A stretch of 42,819 nt of DNA from Bacteroidaceae bacterium. GTDB lineage: Bacteria > Bacteroidota > Bacteroidia > Bacteroidales > Bacteroidaceae. The DNA is taken from assembly GCA_017647225.1 (NCBI GenBank), contig JAGCLA010000008.1:1-42819 (forward strand). The letters run 5' to 3'. This document shows positions 1 through 8,530 of this stretch, one piece after another. A program made the position numbers and the translations under genes. The notes beneath the pieces are model-generated. The model was not told the DNA's origin. It was given only the letters and a program-made list of their open reading frames with translations, and searched no databases. Position 1 is the first letter of the stretch, and each line of letters begins with the position of its first letter.

Positions 1-141
1 TCAAGCACCCGTGAGAAAGTGGGGTAATTACCAACCACTTGACGGATATGTTGACACACTAAAATATGGCGAAAGCGTAAATCAAAGATGGCGTTTGCAA
101 GTCGCTCTCAAAGGTAACGAAAAAGAGTATGCCGTTGGCGA
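1..141. repeat. Left copy of 141-bp terminal overlap
   Basis: The first 141 bases are identical to the last 141 bases of the window. The overlap lies inside one open reading frame that is continuous across the join, which shows that the contig is circular or circularly permuted. Exactly 141 bases is a common largest k-mer of short-read assemblers, so this is more likely an assembly overlap than a biological terminal repeat. Confidence 0.97.
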
Positions 142-289
142 CCTTATGTACCTTGATGGAGACAAACCCGATACTACTGTGAAAGGCTATGAATACGGAG
201 ACGGTGCTAATGCCCGTGTAACAGCCGTAAAATTAGGCTACAAGGCTATTCAAGTTGAACTTGAGCAAATTATCGAGAGGAACAACTAA
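1..289 (+). CDS. Head-closure / head-tail joining protein, 3' part
   Basis: This is the 3' portion of a gene whose start (ATG 42611) lies at the other end of the window. Joined across the circle it encodes 118 aa. The protein is small, without membrane segments or cysteine motifs. Its position between a gp6-like connector (42294-42614) and an HK97 gp10-like protein (289-798) is the usual place of the head-closure or stopper protein that plugs the portal after packaging. The stop codon overlaps the ATG of the next gene by one base, so translation is probably coupled. The function is inferred from gene order and size, not from a motif. Confidence 0.75.
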   Translation, partial: QAPVRKWGNYQPLDGYVDTLKYGESVNQRWRLQVALKGNEKEYAVGDLMYLDGDKPDTTVKGYEYGDGANARVTAVKLGYKAIQVELEQIIERNN

Positions 290-798
290 TGGCTTCTACG
301 ATAGATTTAAGCGGTCTTGAGCATTATATGAAAGTAGTTGAGAAGTACGGTCAAATGTTGAAAGATTTTCGTAAGGCTATGATTGAACTTTGCGAAGATG
401 CTAAAACCTATGCGGAAAATCAATACTCTCAATATGGACACTCAAGTATAACAGTAGATTTTGAACCACACGGAACGAGGGCCACTATCTATGCCAAAGG
501 TGATGCAGTTGCTTTCTTTGAGTTTGGTACGGGTGAAGTCGGTAGAGGTACATATCCAAGTGAGTCATATCTTCCATCTTCGGGAGTTCCTATAACAGGT
601 AATTGGGAATACTACTACATAGACGAGGAAAATTCTCGCAAAGACACCGTCAACGGAGTTAAAGGTTGGTGGTGGGGTGCTAAATTCGTTAAAGGTAATA
701 AAGCAGAAGCGGAAATGTGGCGAACTGCGGAATACATACGGAGAAAAGCTCACATAATAATAAGTAAACATTTTCAAAAAGAAAGCGGTGCAGTATGA
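289..798 (+). CDS. HK97 gp10-like neck / tail-completion protein
   Basis: A 169-aa protein whose middle contains an EFGTG motif (FFEFGTGEVGRGTYP, about residues 76-90), typical of HK97 gp10-like minor head-tail proteins, followed by a tryptophan-rich stretch (GWWWG) and a helical C-terminus. In this family the protein sits at the neck and helps join tail to head. The start ATG overlaps the previous stop and the end overlaps the next gene by 4 bp, the tight packing normal for a late structural operon. Assignment rests on the motif plus position between head closure and tail terminator. Confidence 0.8.
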   Translation: MASTIDLSGLEHYMKVVEKYGQMLKDFRKAMIELCEDAKTYAENQYSQYGHSSITVDFEPHGTRATIYAKGDAVAFFEFGTGEVGRGTYPSESYLPSSGVPITGNWEYYYIDEENSRKDTVNGVKGWWWGAKFVKGNKAEAEMWRTAEYIRRKAHIIISKHFQKESGAV

Positions 799-1259
799 AA
801 CAATTTTGGGATGATATAATTGCATATTTGACGGAAAATCTCAATAATGATAGCGATTATGAGAAAGAAGTCAAGGTCGATTATGCCAACAAACAAAGTG
901 TTAAGATAACTCCACCGCACATTTTTGTTCAACCTATGCAAGATACGGATGCCGAGCAGTACGATAGTTTTTACGAAGGTGAAAATATAAGTTATTGCAC
1001 CGTACAAATTTCCCCTTATTGTCAACAGTTGAGAATTAAAGGTGAAATGAAATCGGCACAAGAAACTTCTATGATTTTTGCTGATAAAATATCACGTTTG
1101 TTTGATAAGAGAACGGCATTATCGTGGAATAAAAACATTGTAAGACTCCGCAGAGTTGGAGAAAACTTTGGTATGCCCGTTGAAGAAGGTGCGACCACTT
1201 ACACTTCCCCACTCCGCTATGAATTTTACATACAAAGAAATTATCAAAAAATAAATTAA
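795..1259 (+). CDS. Tail terminator / tail-completion protein
   Basis: A 154-aa mixed alpha/beta protein with no recognised motif. It lies directly between the gp10-like neck gene (4-bp overlap, ATGA) and the major tail protein, the standard slot for the tail-terminator protein that caps the tail tube and sets where the tail joins the head. The N-terminal helix followed by alternating strands fits the tail-terminator fold, but homology is not visible by eye. Function is inferred from synteny. Confidence 0.65.
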   Translation: MKQFWDDIIAYLTENLNNDSDYEKEVKVDYANKQSVKITPPHIFVQPMQDTDAEQYDSFYEGENISYCTVQISPYCQQLRIKGEMKSAQETSMIFADKISRLFDKRTALSWNKNIVRLRRVGENFGMPVEEGATTYTSPLRYEFYIQRNYQKIN

Positions 1260-1270
1260 GGAGATAACCT

Positions 1271-1717
1271 ATGGCTAACGTACTTACAAGTTTGGGTGTT
1301 AAGTTTTACATTGGTGCAAAGGGTTCTGGAACTGCATCCGAGCCTTCGCAACTTATCCCCCAAGTTATAGAGGCAAGTGAGTTTGACCTTGATCCCGATA
1401 CCATTGATACAACCTCGTTTGATAACCTTCGTTACAAGTCGAGCGTTGCAGGTCTTATTGACACAAGCGGTATTCAATCCCTTACTGTTAATGCTACCGA
1501 AGATGAGGCGGCAGAGGGAATTTGGGATGCGCTCGCAGGAGAAGAGGCTTGGTTGAAGGTCGAAATTCCTAACAAGGCCGATCACACCTATATTCCTATT
1601 ATTCCTATCAAGACGGGTGCTTACAACCTTGCCGTAAACGATAGAATTACCATTCGTTTGAAGTACACCATTTCGGGTGATATGAAGTTTGGCGCAACTC
1701 TCGCTAACGCACAGTAA
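1271..1717 (+). CDS. Major tail (tube) protein
   Basis: A 148-aa protein preceded by a GGAGAT ribosome site. The sequence has the pattern of phage tail-tube proteins: an early beta-rich segment, a DPDTIDTTSFD-type motif (about residues 40-50), which is common where inserted elements are described as being for fields or types of tail protein, and a C-terminal strand ending in KYTISGDMKFG. It is followed by the chaperone/frameshift pair and the tape measure, the canonical order of siphovirus tail operons. It should be one of the most abundant virion proteins. Confidence 0.85.
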   Translation: MANVLTSLGVKFYIGAKGSGTASEPSQLIPQVIEASEFDLDPDTIDTTSFDNLRYKSSVAGLIDTSGIQSLTVNATEDEAAEGIWDALAGEEAWLKVEIPNKADHTYIPIIPIKTGAYNLAVNDRITIRLKYTISGDMKFGATLANAQ

Positions 1718-1758
1718 TAAAAATTGAATAAGATAACCTTATAAAAGGAGAAACAATT

Positions 1759-2205
1759 ATGGATTACAGAAAGACAATTAAACTGTATGAGGAAGATGGA
1801 ACAACGGTAATGTGCGACTTTGACATTGTGCTTAATCGAAGCATGGCAGTAGGAGCTTTGAAAGGCTATACCAACCTTGTCGATGTACTTTTCAATGGCG
1901 TAGGATTTGATGTGGAGGACGGAGAGCCTTCGGCGGTAATTATGCAACTTATCGAGGAAGGTAAGGCAGATAGAATGTTTGCGCTTTCCGACGATATGCC
2001 CGATATGCTTAAAAATCTGTTTCCCAAGATGCTTGATGCAGGAGAAATCCGTGTGGGTGACAGAGAGTACATTCTTGAACTTTGCGAGGAGTGCCTTGAA
2101 TACAACGAGGAGTTCCTCAAGGGTATGACAACTTTTTTTATGATGGCATTACGCCAAAACGAAAAGTCCGCACCCAAGCGCAAGGTAAAGTTCACGATGA
2201 ACTAA
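1759..2205 (+). CDS. Tail assembly chaperone, short (G-like) product
   Basis: A 148-aa acidic protein located between the major tail protein and tape measure, with an AGGAG site just upstream. By position and by the overlapping second frame it is the gpG-like tail assembly chaperone that binds the tape measure and recruits tail-tube subunits. The end of the gene carries a seven-T run at 2133-2139, in zero-frame phase T TTT TTT, where ribosomes can slip back by one to make the longer fusion. Confidence 0.85.
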   Translation: MDYRKTIKLYEEDGTTVMCDFDIVLNRSMAVGALKGYTNLVDVLFNGVGFDVEDGEPSAVIMQLIEEGKADRMFALSDDMPDMLKNLFPKMLDAGEIRVGDREYILELCEECLEYNEEFLKGMTTFFMMALRQNEKSAPKRKVKFTMN

Positions 2206-2618
2206 AGCAAAACTCTAATATTCCTAAAAATCGGCAAAGAATAACACTTGATTATTTTTATGACGATTTGCTTGACTACGCACTTGTATTAGGCATGACC
2301 GTCGAACAGTATTGGTATGATAATCCAAGGCTCATTTTGAACTATGAAAAAAAGTATCAAATGGAGAGCGACAAAAAGCGACAAGAAGCGTGGCTAATCG
2401 GTGCGTATGTCAAGTCTGCTCTATCAAGCACAATTCTCGTTGCAGGGTTGGCTGATAAAGATACAGGCAAGAAAATGCCGAAATATGCCGATATGCCAAT
2501 GCCAACTAATGACGAGGGCGAAGTTGAGATGTCGGAAACGGCAAAAGAATTAGAGAGGGAAAGACTTTATCGCTATTTACATAAACTTGCAAAGATAAAT
2601 AACAAGAAAGGAGATTAA
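1759..2618 (+). CDS. Tail assembly chaperone, -1 frameshift (GT-like) product
   Basis: After a -1 slip on the T-run at 2133-2139 the frame stays open to the stop at 2616-2618 and gives a fusion of about 286 aa. The new frame reads FYDGITPKRK and then continues without a stop through the non-coding-looking gap after 2205 into an ORF whose only possible initiation codon is a TTG at 2268 with no good ribosome site. The extension contains a conserved-looking MTVEQYWYDNPRL segment and a charged helix. An overlapping, frameshifted pair between tail tube and tape measure is the hallmark of lambda G/GT-type chaperones. Confidence 0.8.
2133..2139 (+). promoter_or_regulatory. Slippery T7 heptamer for -1 frameshift
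   Basis: Seven consecutive T residues in the phase T TTT TTT allow both tRNAs to re-pair after slipping one base back. This is the only run of its kind in the 3' end of the chaperone gene and lies just before the point where the -1 frame becomes the long open one. Confidence 0.75.
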
Positions 2619-2622
2619 GAGA

Positions 2623-4890
2623 ATGGGTGTTTCAAACGTCATTGATACTTTGGAACTTAACATCATAGTTAATAACAAAGGCACAACGGCAAGAATAAAC
2701 AATACCACAAAGGCTCTTAAAAATCTTCATAAAGTTATTTCTGACATAAATGGCGTAGGCGGTGTTGATGGGGCAGTAAATGGCGGTGGCGTTAGTGGTT
2801 CATCGTCAAGAGGTGGTTCGTCAAGATCAAGAGGATCTAAATCGGCTTCAAGCCTTATAAAAAACCTTAACTTTGGCTCTTTGGTTGCTAAACTGTATTT
2901 TATAAGAAATATAACAAAACAGTTAGGTCAAAACCTGGCTAAAGTGGTTCAGTATGGTATCGACTACGAGGAAACCCTAAACTTGTGGCAAGTTGCTATG
3001 AAAGGAAACACCGCAGAAGCAAGAAAGTTCATAACCGAAATGAATAGAGCCTATGGTATTTCGGAAATTACATTGATGAATTACCAAGCAACATTCAAAA
3101 ATATGCTTTCCTCTTTGGGCGGCATAAATCAAGAAGTGGCTTATGGACTTTCGGAAACCCTTTCGCAAATGGCTCTTGACTATGCTTCGTTGTATAACAC
3201 AAGTATAGAAAGTGCTATGACAAAGTTCCAAGCGGTATTGGCAGGTCAAGTAAGACCTATCCGTTCCGAGAGTGGATATGATATTACCCAAGCAACCTTG
3301 TATGAGGTTTATAAGAGTATTGGCGGTACAAAGTCAGTAAGGCAACTTTCCGAAACTGAAAAGAGATTGCTTCGTATTCTCGCAGTATATCGGCAGATGA
3401 AAGATACCGCCGTTGGAGATTATGCAAAAACAATCACTTCAACCGCTAACCAAATAAGGTATATGTCTGAAACCATAAAGGACATAGCAACTTGGGTAGG
3501 AGTAGGCGCAAATCAATGGTTAAAGCAAAGCAATATCTTAATTAGGATAAATGCTTACCTTATAGCACTTAAAGAACTCGCTAAATCTTTCGCTATCAAT
3601 ATGGGATATGTGGAAGAAAGCGAAGAAAAAGCAAATGACCCTCTTGCTGACATAGAAGATGGCTGGGATGGCATAAACAAGCAAGTTGACGAGTATCAAG
3701 GAAAACTTCTTGGCTTTGATAAGTTCCAAGTTCTTTCTTCGGCTGATACAGGTGATGGTGCTGATATTTCCGCAGAATTGCTAAAAGCTATGCAAGAGTA
3801 TCAGCAAATCCTTTCGCAATCTCAAAACATCGCATTGTTTGGTGATGCAGAAAAGAACATCAAGGGCGCATACGATATTCTCAAAGACTGGGGATATGAG
3901 TACGACGAGCAATCTGGACAATGGTTGAAGGATGGGAAAACGGTAAAGGATAATATCCTTGATATTGCAGAATCTCTATCTGGGATTTTGTTCGTTGCTG
4001 GTCTTTTGATAAGTCCTTGGCTTGCAATATTAGGAGCAATCGAATACTGTTATTGGACAAATGAGGACTTCAAAAAAAGTGTAAACGAAAGTTTTGGGAA
4101 AATTGCTAATAACTGGTTGCCTGTAATTGAAGATGTTGGTGTTTTGTTTTGGGATATAGCCGAACAAATTATGCCAATAATTGCCGATATACTTGAAAAC
4201 TTTGCTGAAAGTAGCGACGAAATTGCGGTTATTTTCGGAGATATAGTGTTTTTGACAGGACAATTAACACCTTCTCTTATTCCAGCTTTAAAAATTATTG
4301 CAAGCATTGTTGAACTTCTTGAGCCTGCGTTGTTTTTATTGAGCCAGTTTGGCAGGTTGATTGCCTCTGGTTTGACTATCGCAACTAACGCAATAAACTT
4401 GACATTAACACCTCTTTTGGCTATTGTAGAGGTCATAACAAAAATGGTCAGAATAATTAAAGAACTTATTGGCGCGATTAGAAGTGGAAATATCTCTTCG
4501 TTCATTGACTTCTTGGATCAAGAACTCCGAAATTGGAATGTTGCCGATTACGTTAAGGGCAATATATCTTCCTCTGTTAACATTTTGGATAGAACCTATT
4601 CAGAATATTTTGGAGAGCCTTTGTTCACAGAAGAAAATGCAAAAAAACTGTTTTATAACGGAAAAGAAACAATCGGATTTTCCAATTACCCAAGTGGCAG
4701 AGGTTCAACCGTTATGAGTGCTGGGCAGATGGAAGATGCCGTTGCGAGAGGCTTTATCCGAGGATTGGCCGCTTCCGATAGTTCTGGAGCAAACAATGGT
4801 TCTGTCGAGATTTATGTTGACGGGCAAAAACTTTTCAACGTACTTCGCAACACGGCCAAAAGAAACGGATATGATTATGTCACGGTATAA
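2623..4890 (+). CDS. Tape measure protein
   Basis: A 755-aa protein and the longest gene in the genome. A short N-terminal region is followed by a Gly/Ser/Arg-rich linker (about residues 43-80), long amphipathic helices, and several strongly hydrophobic segments between about residues 435 and 640 that are typical of tape measure proteins. In siphoviruses it spans the tail tube, sets its length and enters the host membrane at DNA ejection. At 755 aa the expected tail length is modest, roughly 110 nm on the usual 1.5 Å per residue rule. No lysozyme or peptidase domain is evident in it. Confidence 0.9.
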   Translation: MGVSNVIDTLELNIIVNNKGTTARINNTTKALKNLHKVISDINGVGGVDGAVNGGGVSGSSSRGGSSRSRGSKSASSLIKNLNFGSLVAKLYFIRNITKQLGQNLAKVVQYGIDYEETLNLWQVAMKGNTAEARKFITEMNRAYGISEITLMNYQATFKNMLSSLGGINQEVAYGLSETLSQMALDYASLYNTSIESAMTKFQAVLAGQVRPIRSESGYDITQATLYEVYKSIGGTKSVRQLSETEKRLLRILAVYRQMKDTAVGDYAKTITSTANQIRYMSETIKDIATWVGVGANQWLKQSNILIRINAYLIALKELAKSFAINMGYVEESEEKANDPLADIEDGWDGINKQVDEYQGKLLGFDKFQVLSSADTGDGADISAELLKAMQEYQQILSQSQNIALFGDAEKNIKGAYDILKDWGYEYDEQSGQWLKDGKTVKDNILDIAESLSGILFVAGLLISPWLAILGAIEYCYWTNEDFKKSVNESFGKIANNWLPVIEDVGVLFWDIAEQIMPIIADILENFAESSDEIAVIFGDIVFLTGQLTPSLIPALKIIASIVELLEPALFLLSQFGRLIASGLTIATNAINLTLTPLLAIVEVITKMVRIIKELIGAIRSGNISSFIDFLDQELRNWNVADYVKGNISSSVNILDRTYSEYFGEPLFTEENAKKLFYNGKETIGFSNYPSGRGSTVMSAGQMEDAVARGFIRGLAASDSSGANNGSVEIYVDGQKLFNVLRNTAKRNGYDYVTV

Positions 4891-4899
4891 GGAGCAAAT

Positions 4900-5607
4900 A
4901 TGCAATTTTATCCTCACAGAACTGTTGAAGAACAAGAGCAAAGGCTTCCCGAAGCATTTAGGGAGGCCTATGCGAACAGCCATAGTGACCGAATAACCCT
5001 TTTTGACGGAAAATCCGAGATTGAAGTTACTGGCTTTGCCGAGTATTCTTATCTTGAGGAGAAGAGTTATAAGACACAGCCAGTAAGAACCGAGGACGGA
5101 TCTATTTCGGAAATTGAACAGTATGCGACATTTTTGACACCTCGTCTTGTCATAAGGTACAACATGATGGGCATTGATGACTATCGTGCTGTGATGAAGA
5201 TGCTTAAAAACAGAAACGGATACATTGTGAAGTGCTACGACATTGTAGAAGACACGATTGTTCGAAAAGAAATGTACGTTGCCCCCCCAAGTATGCCAAA
5301 GATTTATAAGCAATATCTGTCCTTTATGGGCGTACAAGATTATACGATTGAATTTATTGGAACTGGTTGTCCCATCGGCGGTGAAAACGGAACGCAAAAA
5401 ATAAAATTCTATATCGGTGCTTATTCCATAACTCAATATTCGGCAAATTTTGGAATGACATGGAGAGATTTTGCGAAATCTGGCAACAATGAATTTATTA
5501 TGATGGACAATTCCGTTTATTTGGACGGCAAGGGTTACATTAAAAAAGACAACACTTTAGTTAATCCAGACGATTACATTTATATTGATGCTTATTATGT
5601 GTACTAA
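4900..5607 (+). CDS. Distal tail protein (Dit-like)
   Basis: A 235-aa protein directly after the tape measure, with GGAGC a few bases before the ATG at 4900. The N-terminal half has a beta-rich pattern (for example FLTPRLVIRYNMMG near residues 85-98), and a C-terminal extension follows. Dit proteins form the hexameric hub at the tail tip that joins tube and baseplate. The assignment is from position between tape measure and tail-tip protein and from size. No carbohydrate-binding insertion is apparent. Confidence 0.7.
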   Translation: MQFYPHRTVEEQEQRLPEAFREAYANSHSDRITLFDGKSEIEVTGFAEYSYLEEKSYKTQPVRTEDGSISEIEQYATFLTPRLVIRYNMMGIDDYRAVMKMLKNRNGYIVKCYDIVEDTIVRKEMYVAPPSMPKIYKQYLSFMGVQDYTIEFIGTGCPIGGENGTQKIKFYIGAYSITQYSANFGMTWRDFAKSGNNEFIMMDNSVYLDGKGYIKKDNTLVNPDDYIYIDAYYVY

Positions 5608-5619
5608 AGGAGTCGTTGC

Positions 5620-7200
5620 ATGGCAAACAACAAAAGAATCGTTGCTGAAATAGCACAAGGTGATTCTGTTGTAATGACGATAGATCAAGACTTGATAAGT
5701 GTTGAGTTTGGTTCATTGGACAGGGGAAGCCTCACAAGTGTTGCGGAATGGGGAATATATGCCAACCGCGGGTCTATTACTTTTGTCGACAAAAAAGGCT
5801 TCTTTAACAACGAAACGATAAATAGCACAGGACTTCTTGGATATTATATAAAGTTTTATTTGGCTTATAAAGGCTCAACAAAACTTATTGCCACATTCAA
5901 GATAAAGTCTGCATCTATAAACGAGGACACAAGAGAAGTTTCCGTTGAGTTTTCCAGTAGGCTTGAAGAATTGCAAAAAGTAAATATGAGCCAAGGAATT
6001 TCGTCGTATGAGGAAATGAGTCCAATAGAACTAACACGTGCTATTTCAGACGAACTTGAACAGGACTGGGGAACTCGCATATCGATTGGAGAAGATCTAA
6101 TTGGTTTGCAAAATGTTAGCATATATGCTCCGTATCTTCTAAAGGGCGAGTCTTATTGGAGACAAATAAACAAGATATGTCAAGCATCCATGAGTAGAGT
6201 GTTTGACGATAAATACGGAAATCCTTGCATTACAGGAGAGTATCCAGCTAGAGACCCAATAATAGTTAAGCCTCACAACATAATTGGAATACCCGCTTCG
6301 GGATTTGTTCGCACACCCAACATTTGCATATCTGTTTTCAACACAGAGAAAAGCTCTTGGCCTCACACAGTAGAAGATGCTCACATAGTGATTCCTGTTA
6401 ATGGAGGTGTTGATGCGGACTCTGGTGCTTATGTTGATTCTATTTCAAATTGCAACTACGAAATCCTTTCCATTATGGGAAATTATTATGCCAACATATC
6501 AAAAGATATAGATTCCAAATACTTGATATTAGGAAATCAAGACATCGCGGTAAAAGGCATACGAAGTGTTGATGTTTTTGCAAAAGATTCTAACAACAAA
6601 TGGGCAAAACTTTATGAGGAAAAATATAACGATAATGTAACTATTCGTTCCGAAGAACCTAAATACTCTATAAATTTTAGCAAATCTGTTGTTTTGACGG
6701 GACAAATTCCGTCTGCTGGAACAGAATCTTTTTTTGGTCTTTCTACAAGTTTTTCGTTCGATTTTGAGGCGCAACATTTTATTATTGACGGGTCTGTGGA
6801 TGAAAAAGTTGCTACGAATGAAACGGATGATTTTTTCTATATTCCGTCCAATGAACTAATACAATCTCGGTCTTCTTTTGATCCTCCCACTACACTTGCT
6901 CAAGGAATACTAAACCGTGTTCACAGAAGGTACGGATATGGTATTGAGTGCTTTGAAATCGAATGTTTGTTTAACGATTACTACGATGGTCAAGGAAACA
7001 AAGTGATAGACGGAGAAGACCTGTCAAAACACTTTGAAAAATATGATGTAATAATTCCCTATGTAAAAAAGATGGGTGAAACAGTTCCGTTGAGAAAAAA
7101 CGCCGACGGTACACCGAAGAAATTCCGCATTATTGGCATTTCTTATTCTTACGACGGTCTCTTGAGACAAAAACTGCAAGTGCAAGAGGACAAAGTATAA
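5620..7200 (+). CDS. Baseplate / tail-tip protein (Tal-like)
   Basis: A 526-aa protein, beta-rich throughout, starting with an ATG after AAAGGAG. It follows the Dit-like gene and is the last of the tail operon, the position of the tail-associated hub protein that caps the tube and contacts receptor-binding proteins. No lysozyme, peptidase or pectate-lyase signature is visible, so it may be only structural. Two FG/DG-rich beta segments near residues 270-330 might be carbohydrate-binding, but I cannot assign a family. The stop is 52 bp from the next gene. Confidence 0.65.
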   Translation: MANNKRIVAEIAQGDSVVMTIDQDLISVEFGSLDRGSLTSVAEWGIYANRGSITFVDKKGFFNNETINSTGLLGYYIKFYLAYKGSTKLIATFKIKSASINEDTREVSVEFSSRLEELQKVNMSQGISSYEEMSPIELTRAISDELEQDWGTRISIGEDLIGLQNVSIYAPYLLKGESYWRQINKICQASMSRVFDDKYGNPCITGEYPARDPIIVKPHNIIGIPASGFVRTPNICISVFNTEKSSWPHTVEDAHIVIPVNGGVDADSGAYVDSISNCNYEILSIMGNYYANISKDIDSKYLILGNQDIAVKGIRSVDVFAKDSNNKWAKLYEEKYNDNVTIRSEEPKYSINFSKSVVLTGQIPSAGTESFFGLSTSFSFDFEAQHFIIDGSVDEKVATNETDDFFYIPSNELIQSRSSFDPPTTLAQGILNRVHRRYGYGIECFEIECLFNDYYDGQGNKVIDGEDLSKHFEKYDVIIPYVKKMGETVPLRKNADGTPKKFRIIGISYSYDGLLRQKLQVQEDKV

Positions 7201-7252
7201 CGATGACTAATCCCCTAAAGGGTTTAGAAAATACAGAAAGGAGTACGCACAA

Positions 7253-7702
7253 ATGAATGAGAAGAAGAACCTTGCGAAGAGTGTTTTTGGTTTTCTGCTT
7301 GCGCTGATTGTGATTGCTGGTGCCATGTTTGGCCTGGACATTGATGTTCAAGTGGAAGAAGAAAGCACTACTGCAACCGCTTTGGAGGACACAACTGTTC
7401 CCGAAGAAACCGTTGAGGATTCTATGGTCGAGACTGACGAGGTGGCAGAAACTACTGTTACCGAGCCTGCTGACGAGACCGAGGAAACTGTTGACGAAAC
7501 GGTTGCTGATGAGGTACAGGTTGAGACCACCGAGGAGGAGACTACCGAAAATGTAGTTGATACCGAGGCCGATGTTGTTGAGACCGAGGAAACTCCTGCC
7601 GACTCTACGCCGACAGAAGATACTGACGAGAGCGTAGATGAGTCCGTTGATGCGGTTGTTACAGAGCCTGCGGACGAAACCGATGAAGTTGTAACAGAAT
7701 AA
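7253..7702 (+). CDS. Membrane-anchored acidic Glu/Thr/Val-repeat protein
   Basis: A 149-aa protein with one N-terminal hydrophobic segment (about residues 8-27, after a KK-rich start) and then about 115 residues made almost only of E, T, D, V, A and P. TEPADET occurs twice (about residues 70 and 136), and ETVDE/EETVE-type words recur. It has essentially no lysine or arginine after the membrane segment, so it should be a very acidic disordered tail held at the membrane. Codon choice uses CTG and GAG more than the neighbouring tail genes. It sits where a lysis cassette would be expected. I do not recognise the family, and the function is unknown. Confidence 0.8.
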   Translation: MNEKKNLAKSVFGFLLALIVIAGAMFGLDIDVQVEEESTTATALEDTTVPEETVEDSMVETDEVAETTVTEPADETEETVDETVADEVQVETTEEETTENVVDTEADVVETEETPADSTPTEDTDESVDESVDAVVTEPADETDEVVTE

Positions 7703-7716
7703 GGAGAAATATAACC

Positions 7717-8409
7717 ATGCTTGAATACGCATATACTAATTTCGGCGGCTATTTTTGGATGGTTGGAATTGCATTTCTGACCTACGTCTTCATGGCCGTA
7801 ATTCGCAAGACTTTTACTCCCCTCACAAAGAATATTACTTCCAATGACAAAGAGCGCAGATTTCTGAACCTTTTCATTGGCATTGTAATTTCTGCTTGTG
7901 TTGGTTATGGCATTGGCCAACTTGGTGAGTTCCTGTTTGCCGTTGACATCCACGCAATGTGGTTTATTGGTGGCGGTCTGCTTGCAAACTATGCTAACCT
8001 GGTCATTCGCAAGTACGAGGATGCACACTCTGCCGCATTTGCAAAGGCCTTTATTTCCGCTATGAATGAGAGTAACATGGATGTTACCGAGGCTGACCTG
8101 CCCACTCTGACCGAGCAGATTGGTGTTATCGTTAAGGCTTATGCTGACAACAATGCCAACAGCAGAAAGTCCAAGCTCCGTGGCGTTGCCTCTGGCATTA
8201 CTGGCTCTGTTGAGATTACCGATGACGAGCAGAAGGAACTGGAGAAGCACATTAACGCCATTAAAAGCTCTGGAAAGTTTGACAAAACCGCAATCGACAA
8301 CCTTACCGCGGCTTATGATAAGGCTAAAGCAGATGGTAAGATCACCGTTTCTGAAAAAGCAAATCTTGAAGCGGTTATTCGCGCTATCCATAACGCTACT
8401 AACATCTAA
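7717..8409 (+). CDS. Three-TM membrane protein with helical tail, holin candidate
   Basis: A 230-aa protein with three hydrophobic segments in the first 100 residues (about 12-30, 50-70 and 77-97) and a charged helical C-terminal half. Size, TM number and location right after the tail genes fit a phage holin or holin-associated protein, but no family motif is recognised and no endolysin lies next to it. An AAGGAG site precedes the ATG at 7717, 14 bp after the previous stop, so the two genes are one transcription unit. As in its upstream neighbour, CTG leucine codons are frequent. Confidence 0.6.
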   Translation: MLEYAYTNFGGYFWMVGIAFLTYVFMAVIRKTFTPLTKNITSNDKERRFLNLFIGIVISACVGYGIGQLGEFLFAVDIHAMWFIGGGLLANYANLVIRKYEDAHSAAFAKAFISAMNESNMDVTEADLPTLTEQIGVIVKAYADNNANSRKSKLRGVASGITGSVEITDDEQKELEKHINAIKSSGKFDKTAIDNLTAAYDKAKADGKITVSEKANLEAVIRAIHNATNI

Positions 8410-8483
8410 TGTATGGCTTGGTAGGATTGCTGATATAGCTGATATAGTAGTTGATTTTTTCACGGATAGTGAATAAATAAAAA

Positions 8484-8516
8484 GGTAGGGAGTGGTGAAA
8501 ATCATTCCCTACCGAC
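8484..8516 (+). other. Hairpin between membrane genes
   Basis: An 8-bp perfect inverted repeat, GGTAGGGA at 8484-8491 and TCCCTACC at 8506-8513, encloses a short loop containing GTGGTG. No T-run follows, so it is not a classical terminator. It may be an RNA-processing or translation-control hairpin. Because a GTG at 8492 lies inside the loop, the ATG at 8531 is the better start of the next gene. Confidence 0.5.
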
Positions 8517-8530
8517 AGAAAAGAGAGAGT

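Noticed and set aside
1-141. True direct terminal repeat
   Set aside because: The length equals an assembler k-mer and the repeat is inside a continuous gene, so an assembly overlap is simpler.
7348-8505. Long open frame (385 codons) on the minus strand
   Set aside because: It lies opposite two well-supported plus-strand genes. Its serine/valine-rich content is the mirror of the acidic repeats on the other strand, and no ribosome site is seen.
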